Of a DNA stretch of 64,000 bases, positions 50,301-57,896 are shown in pieces. Made by a program: the position numbers and the translations under genes. This stretch comes from Erinaceus europaeus (Eukaryota; Chordata; Mammalia; Eulipotyphla; Erinaceidae): NCBI RefSeq assembly GCF_950295315.1, contig NC_080179.1, positions 76,877,303 through 76,941,302 of the forward strand, in the 5' to 3' direction. Position 1 is the first letter of the stretch; each line of letters starts with the position of its first letter. The notes beneath the pieces are model-generated. The model saw only the letters and a list, made by a program, of their open reading frames with translations, did no database searches and had not been told where the DNA came from.

Positions 50301-53300
50301 CCAGTTCTAATGAAGAGGTAAATGAGAACAGCCGTTGACCTGAAACCAACTGTTCCTTGTTCTGCATCAATATTTCCACCTGTACCCACCCTGTGATAAC
50401 TATAAAAAGGCGGATGAAAAATTATTGAGGTCGCAGACTCTCCCCTTGCATGGAAGGGTGTCGGCGGCCCGAGCTTAAGCTTGCTAATAAAGGCTCTTGC
50501 TACTGCATGTGATTCTGGTCTTCTTTGTGTGAGATCGGGACTCGAACCTCTGGGCATAACACTCTGTAACACTGTGGGGTATGGAATGATACTAGGTGCA
50601 CAGAACTTAGAGGGAGGAAGGGTGACAATGTGATAGTGAGTGTAATGCAGTATGGAGGCTGCCGTGTTGAATCTACACAGGATGATGTGGTTTCCTGGGG
50701 AAATTGTGTTGGCTCCAATTTGAGCTTTAGACTTCAGTTAAATGTTGTCAGCCGTGTTTGGTACACGCTGTAGAGTTTCAGTCAGAGGTGACCTACAGCA
50801 TCAAACAAGACTTCCTCCTTCTAAGGAGTATGAAGTTTTTCATGTCTGTCTCTATACTTACATTATGGTTGTGATCTGGGGTGAACCGTAAGTTTGTATT
50901 GCCCTAGGAAAAAAGGTCGGCTCATTTTGACTGCTTGCAGAGAAACCGTGGGAACGAGCTCACAGTACCAACGCTTCTGTCAGTGCTGTGGGGGCTGAGC
51001 AGAAACCCAGGCTGCTGTGCACATGGCAAAGCAGAGCAATCCAAGGGGGCTACTTCACCTGACCCAGACTCTATCCTGCAAGCCCCTTGTGAGGAGTCAA
51101 CTTCAGTTTTACCAACATGACCTTCTGCTTTTTGTTTCTTAATCCATTTACTCTTCACTTCTAGTTGTAGAAGTATTTTCTTCCTCTGTATACAGGCATT
51201 ATGTTCAGATCTGAAAGATCTCACCAGATTCACCCTCCTAGATTTTGTAAATCCCCTGCATTCCTAAACACACCCCAAGCCTGCTATTCACACAGGATAT
51301 ACATCTTTAAGTTTTACTTGTTCATTCTTATTTTCATTTATTTATTTATTTATTTTTTTTACCAGAGGGGGACTTGAATTTGGGACTTCAGAGCCTCAGA
51401 CATGAGAGTCTCTTTGCATAACCATTATGCTATCTACCCTCAGCCCTAATCATTTTATTATTTTTTTTAACTTGAACAGTCCTCAGCTCTGGTTTATGGT
51501 GGTGCTGGGGACTGAATGTGGGACCTTTGGTGCCTCAGGCAAGAAAGTCTTTTTGCATAACCACTGAGCTATCTTCCCAGCCCTAAGTCTAATTTTCTGC
51601 CTGTCACTCCTCTTTCTTCTACTAAGAATAGATAGGAGAGGGTGATAAGGAGACCAGTCTTTTTTTTTTTTAAAGATCAAATCTATTCTATGGCATACTG
51701 ACTTTGGTGGAAGATAATTTAAATGCATGTGCCATCACAACCGTTTTTCTGTCTAGGGGGATTCTAATTTGGGGCCTTTGCTCTGCAGGTCCAGCTTCCA
51801 TGCAGGCTTCCAATGCTGGTTCTCATCAGGCACCTAAGTCTGGGTGTCGGCCAGCTGGTATTATAAACCCACTTCCTATCCATCTTCTAGGAAACCTCCT
51901 ATTCTTTCCTCTGTGCAGTCATTTTCGGCTAAATCTGTATTCCAGCTAGACTCATCCATGATCACTGTTACATTTAAGTGATTTCCTAGTGTTACAACTC
52001 AAAAGGTCTGTCATTTGCTACTCCTAGTGTTACAACTCAAAAGGTCTGTCACTTGCTACTCCTAGTGTTACAGCTCAAAAGGTCTGTCACTTGCTACTCC
52101 TAGTGTTACAACTCAAAAGGTCTGTCACTTGCTACTGCTTGCTGTTCATGCTGATCCTGAATTCAACTGGGCAGTCATGCTAATGGCTTTTTGTATTTTT
52201 TTCTTAACTCTTCCTCAAAGTCAGCTGTAAGGCCTAATTTCCTTCATGTGTTTACATCAGTGTTGACAGAGGCTAAACATTCCTATATTATTATTATTGA
52301 GAAGACAGTCCCATACATGGATACACCTGCTTTACCACACACATGACCCAGGTTCTAGCCTGACCCTGACAACATTGCAGGAAATGCTGGCCTCCCCCCA
52401 CCTCTGCTGCCCCCAATGTCTATCTGCCTGTAGAAGCCCTGGAGACAACAAAAAGATAAAACTTTGAATAAATAAAATGAAGTCATCATTCAATGGTTAA
52501 AAACAACTGCCCAAAGTAGACCATTGAGTCGAAGTAACTCATGGACATATTCCAAGGCAGGTAACAATGGTCTGAATACATACTGAAAGTATATGCTCAT
52601 GAGTTCTGCCACCTGCGACTTAGCGTTGATTAAATACTCAGAACTACTCTGTTCTGGTATTATAGAAGTCAGTTTCCACTGTGCTTGGAGTTAGGAAAAA
52701 AAATGAACCTTTAAGTAAAACTTATTACTACAGAAGTTATTACATATGTCAATAGGAAAAGATCAGTATGTGAATACCACTGAAATGATCCTTTAAAAAT
52801 ACTGTCTTTGGAAGCCTTGTGATATGTCTTTTTGTCAGTCAGATCAATAAAGGTGCACTCCTCCGACAGAAGAAACAGGTCACAGGTAGCCTTGCCTGTG
52901 ACAGGTTTCAGCCTTCACTACAGCACTAGGGTTTCTCCTCTCTGTCTCTCCACCTGAATGAAAAATGTCACAGAAGTGGTAAAGCTCAGGAAAGGAAAAT
53001 AAAATAAAGTTGCATTTCTCTTAGGAGCATATTTTCTGTCACTTTTTTTTTCTTAAGTGAGAGAGAGGGAGAGAGAGACGCAGAAGGGGCCTCATGCATC
53101 AAAAATATGCCCTTCACCACTGAAATCAATCCCCAAAATGTCTTTCATTTTCTCTTGAAAATGCTAAGAACTTTATCTTAAAGAGTACAACTTGAGAGTC
53201 GGGCAGTAGCACAGTGGGTTAAGCGCACGTGGCGCAAAGCGCAAGGACCGGCGTAAGGATCCCGGTTCGAGCCCCCGGCTCCCCACCTGCAGGGGAGTCG

Positions 53301-55072
53301 CTTCCCAGGCGGTGAAGCAGGTCTGCAGGTGTCTGTCTTTCTCTCCCCCTCTCTGTCTTCCCCTCCTCTCTCCATTTCTCTCTGTCCTATCCAACAACGA
53401 CGACATCAATAACACCAACAATAATAACTACATGGGCAACAAAAAGGGAATAAATCAATATTAAAAACAAAAAGTGGAAGAGTAAGACTTAAAATTGGCA
53501 TGGCTTTTCTTGAGGAGGTTCATTCTAAAGTCTTTCTAATGAAATTGTGATGAAAAGGCCTTAAGACATGGGACGGATCCTTCGCCCCAGCTCACTGTTG
53601 CCAGTGTAGTTTTCAAAAATATAGTTCTCGCCTATGCAATGAGTTTCTCCTTCAAGAACAAAAAGTGTTCAGTCAATTCTGCTCATCATTTCTCCTTCAA
53701 GAACAAAAAGTGTTCAGTCAATTCTGCTCATAAACAAGTACCTCAATGTAATATGTATCGGCAGGGCCATCGGCTAGGTAATTACGCCTTCTCATTTCAA
53801 GAAAATAATTAGAATGTACTTGCCAGGGCATGTGGCAGCTCACCGGCAGTTTCTCTAGTCCGCTGAGATATCTTTCAAAGAGTCAAGTAAACAGTAAGCA
53901 TTAAGCATATCAGCAAGAAAATGGAGTGGAAAAGGACAAAGGAAAGATGATGATAAGACAAAGCAACTCCCACTCCAAGACGCTCTGTAGCTAGGATGTT
54001 GAAAAAGAGAAGACATGGAGAACAACACAAAGCTAGGGAAGTCACCACTGGTTTTTCAGATTTACCGCCTTAGTTTGCTACCTCTGTCCCTTCCACCATT
54101 GTCTGCGAGCTTATGGGTCCTAGATCACTTTGATGGGGTTTACAGTTAACTGTATTTATACACTTTTCCCACATTTGGGAGCTACTTTCTGCCCTGATCC
54201 AGCTTTCTCATCCTATTTCCAACTCTGACACCATCTCTGCAGACAATAACTTTGGTCCACCTGCATGTTAGCTGTCAGGCTCAGGAAAAACTAGTAAAGT
54301 CATGGGCCCCTTGGAATAGACCTAAAATAGACCTACTGGCTTTTCCCAAAATGGAGACCCCAAATTGCATCTGCTATATTCTTGCTTTTAGGTTCCTGAT
54401 CATTTAACAATTTGTTTTGCTTTATATCTTAACGCTTTTTCAACCACCAAGTTCCAGACGCTACCATGATGCCAGCGAGACTTCCTTGGGCAGACGACCT
54501 CACCAATGTATCCTGGAACCCCACCTCCCCACAGCCCAACACCACTAGGGAAAGACAGAAACAGGTTGGCGGTGTGGATCCACCTATAAGTCCTCATGTC
54601 CAGTGAAGAAGCAATTACAGAAGCCAGACCTCACACCTTCTGCACCCCATAATGACCCTGGGTCCATGCTCCCAGAGGGATAAAGAAGAAAGCTTCCAGT
54701 GGAGGAGATGGGATGCAGAATCCTGGTGGTGGGAACTGTGTGGAACTGTACCCTTCTTATTTCATCATCTTATTGATCATTATTAAATCATTGAAAAAAA
54801 ATAAAAGTCTGAAACCCAAAACAAAGCACAGAAAACTCATTCTCATTTTCTCTATTTCATATGTGAGAGTACTAAAATGAAGTTCAGAAGAATTAAAGAA
54901 TTAACGATTACACACACAAAATCAAATTAGAAACTAGCAAAGTATTTTCTTGGATAATTTTTAAGTGAAATCACAAAGGTAAATATTATATGATATAATG
55001 TTCCCATGCAACAAAAATGATGTGAATTAGATGGAAAACATCCTAAGATTTGGCAATTGTTTTAAAGTTACA

Positions 55073-55121
<49 letters not shown>

Positions 55122-57741
55122 TTAGATAAAAGACTGAAAAATTCACTGAGGTAAATACTCATGAATATTTATTCTTTAAAGGTCAGAAATATGAATTAAA
55201 AGTCAAAAAAAGAAGTAAAATGAATTGTGTGCATATAATAAAATGATCAACTCTTTTTACTGAGCCCTGCAGTCGAGGCCGCCTTAGTGCAGTGTTGTGC
55301 TCCCTTGCCCCTCTGCTTATGTCTCTCTCTGAAAATGTCAATCCAGGAAAAGCCCTGGCAGTGATGAGAGATTAATCACCTTTGACTCTAAGTCTACCAA
55401 GATTCCCCCCCCCCCAGGATATACACAGAATAAAGGACAAAGAACATAAAACAAGAACATCATATTATTCAAGATGCTCTGAAGAATGCTAATAATCAGA
55501 GGTAGAAAACTAAAGGACAGGCTAACAGCCGAGGCTCTGGTTCCTGTGACAGCAGCTAGCTACTGAAATGACTCTGCAACTCTTGAGTCTATGTGCCAAC
55601 ATCCACAATGAAAAAGAAAAACACAGCTGTGGGACTCGGGTGGCAGCGCAGTGGGTTAAGCGCAGGTGATGCAAAGCGCAAGGACCAACTGGTGTTAAGG
55701 ATCCCGGTTCGAGCCCCCAGCCCCCACCTGGGGGTGGGTGGGGAGGGTCGCTTCACAGGCGGTGAAGCAGGTCTGCAGGTGTCTGTCTTTCTCTCCCCCT
55801 CTCTGTCTTCCCCTTCTCTCTCTATTTCTCTCTGCCCTGTCCAACAACAACGACATCAGTAACAACAACAATAAAACAACAAGGGCAACAAAAGGGAATA
55901 AATAAATAAATAATAAATAACATAGCTGTGTGGCCATGCAGGCTACAATTCTGTTCACAAATTTGGGAAGTGGTAGCATCACAGCTAGTTAAATAAATAG
56001 CACTGTTAGGGTAATTGAGTATAAAACTAAATTAATTTCTTCAAAGTTACCTATTAAAGGAAACTGTTTTCATGTACCCTGAAACAAAGAATTTTTGCTT
56101 GTGCTTTACAGATTTTAATTAAAGCTTTCAATGACCTAGGCTAAGTGGGTTCTTACTTCTCTTCCAGGAATCGTAAACTATATACAACAAATGGAACTTT
56201 CAAGATGAAATAAGTAGCTAATTAACTTCTCACTGAGGTAATATTGGACTTAACCTTAGTATTCATGGAGTCTCTCTGCAGTGTTTTGTGTTTAAAAGAT
56301 TACTTGTAGAAAAGAAAGTTGGAGGGGGCAGGAAAAAAGGGGAGAAGAGAGGGAGCTTTTAAAAAATATGTATTCACTTACTTTTTTAATGAGAGAACCA
56401 GAGACTAAAGGATATGGAACATAGGATACTGGGGTCTTCACGCTTTTAAGTCCAATGCTCTACCCACTGTGCTGCCATCTGGACTAGAATTAAAATGCTT
56501 TTGAATTCAGACTATTTCATAGGAAGAGTTAATATAAGAAACCTGGCAACTAGAAAGGAATCCATGTAAAAAAAAAATTGTGTTTTCAACTAGTGCAGCT
56601 GTGGGTAGGTATGAGGAGATAAAAGGAAGTTACTTAAAAAAAATTAAAAAAAAAAAAAAGGACTGTTAGAGCTTTGCCTCCTCAAGTAAGGGGTGAGGGA
56701 GAGGAGGTTGAAGCTGGATGACACAAACGGCAAAGCCATACGCTGTCCAAAGGAGATATTTCATAGGCTCTGTAGCTCACCTTCTCAACGGCAGGATGAC
56801 TCTAACAAGGCTTCCTTCTCACTAAGTTTCAACCCTGGGCTGACGTATGGGGGAAATGGGCCCAACATGGAAGAAATGAACAGATGGGAGCTCATAAAAA
56901 TCAACAGACTCTGTAGAAGGACTGGAATGTGAGCAATCAAACCCATCCCAGATGAGACTCCAATACAACGAGCAAAACACCAACTGCCTTGAGGATGTCT
57001 CCAGTTTTCTGTTTTTCAGAGCATCTGTTGAAGGAGTTTTCTTTGCAGATTATATAATAGATATTCTAACAATGTCTAGAGGTTGTTGAATATGTCTAGA
57101 AAAAAATGCCAACTGGGAATGATTCCCTGACTCAAATATCATGGACATAATCAAATAGTAAAAGAGGAGCACCCATGTCCTCTTTTGGATCTCCGAGAGG
57201 TGGGTAGTTTGCCATCATAAAAACAATACTGGTGCCAACAGTTAAGCAGCGAAATCAGTTATCCAAAAGGAAATGCATTTTACAGCAGGGAAGGAGCGAA
57301 GGAGCTGGCTCATTGAGCAGACTGGTAGACACATATGTGCATGAGTCAACTGCACTCCCACTTTAGGCAGCCAGAAGAGAAATGGAAATTCTAACTTTCA
57401 CAAGATTTTGTTACACATGTATTTGCTTTAAAAGTATTCATTAAATAAGATCTTCTCATCCCTGAGCTTTATTTTTTCCTTTTAGTTAGAGAAAGATAGA
57501 GAAGGAGAGAGAAAGAAGGAGAGACAGGGAGAAAAAGAGAGACAACGCAGACAGCACTGCTCAGCTCATGAAGACTTCCCCCTAATAGTTGCTTCTATGT
57601 AGTCAGACATTTGTATTTGGTTGATAAGGGCTTGTAGAGCACACAGCTTACCATGCGTGAGGACAGGTGGTCGAAGCCCCCAGTCCCCTTCTACAAGAGG
57701 AAAGCTTCATGAGTAGTGCAGTAGTGGAGAAGGTATCTTTC

Positions 57742-57774
<33 letters not shown>

Positions 57775-57783
57775 TTCTCTTTC

Positions 57784-57820
<37 letters not shown>

Positions 57821-57861
57821 CTCTCTTTCTCTTTCTCTCTCTCTTTCTTTCTCTCTTTCTC

Positions 57862-57896
<35 letters not shown>

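Noticed and set aside
53193..53300. tRNA gene (A box and B box present)
   Set aside because: The tRNA-like head belongs to a SINE with many copies in the window and does not fold into a complete tRNA with an acceptor stem. The same holds for the other SINE heads.
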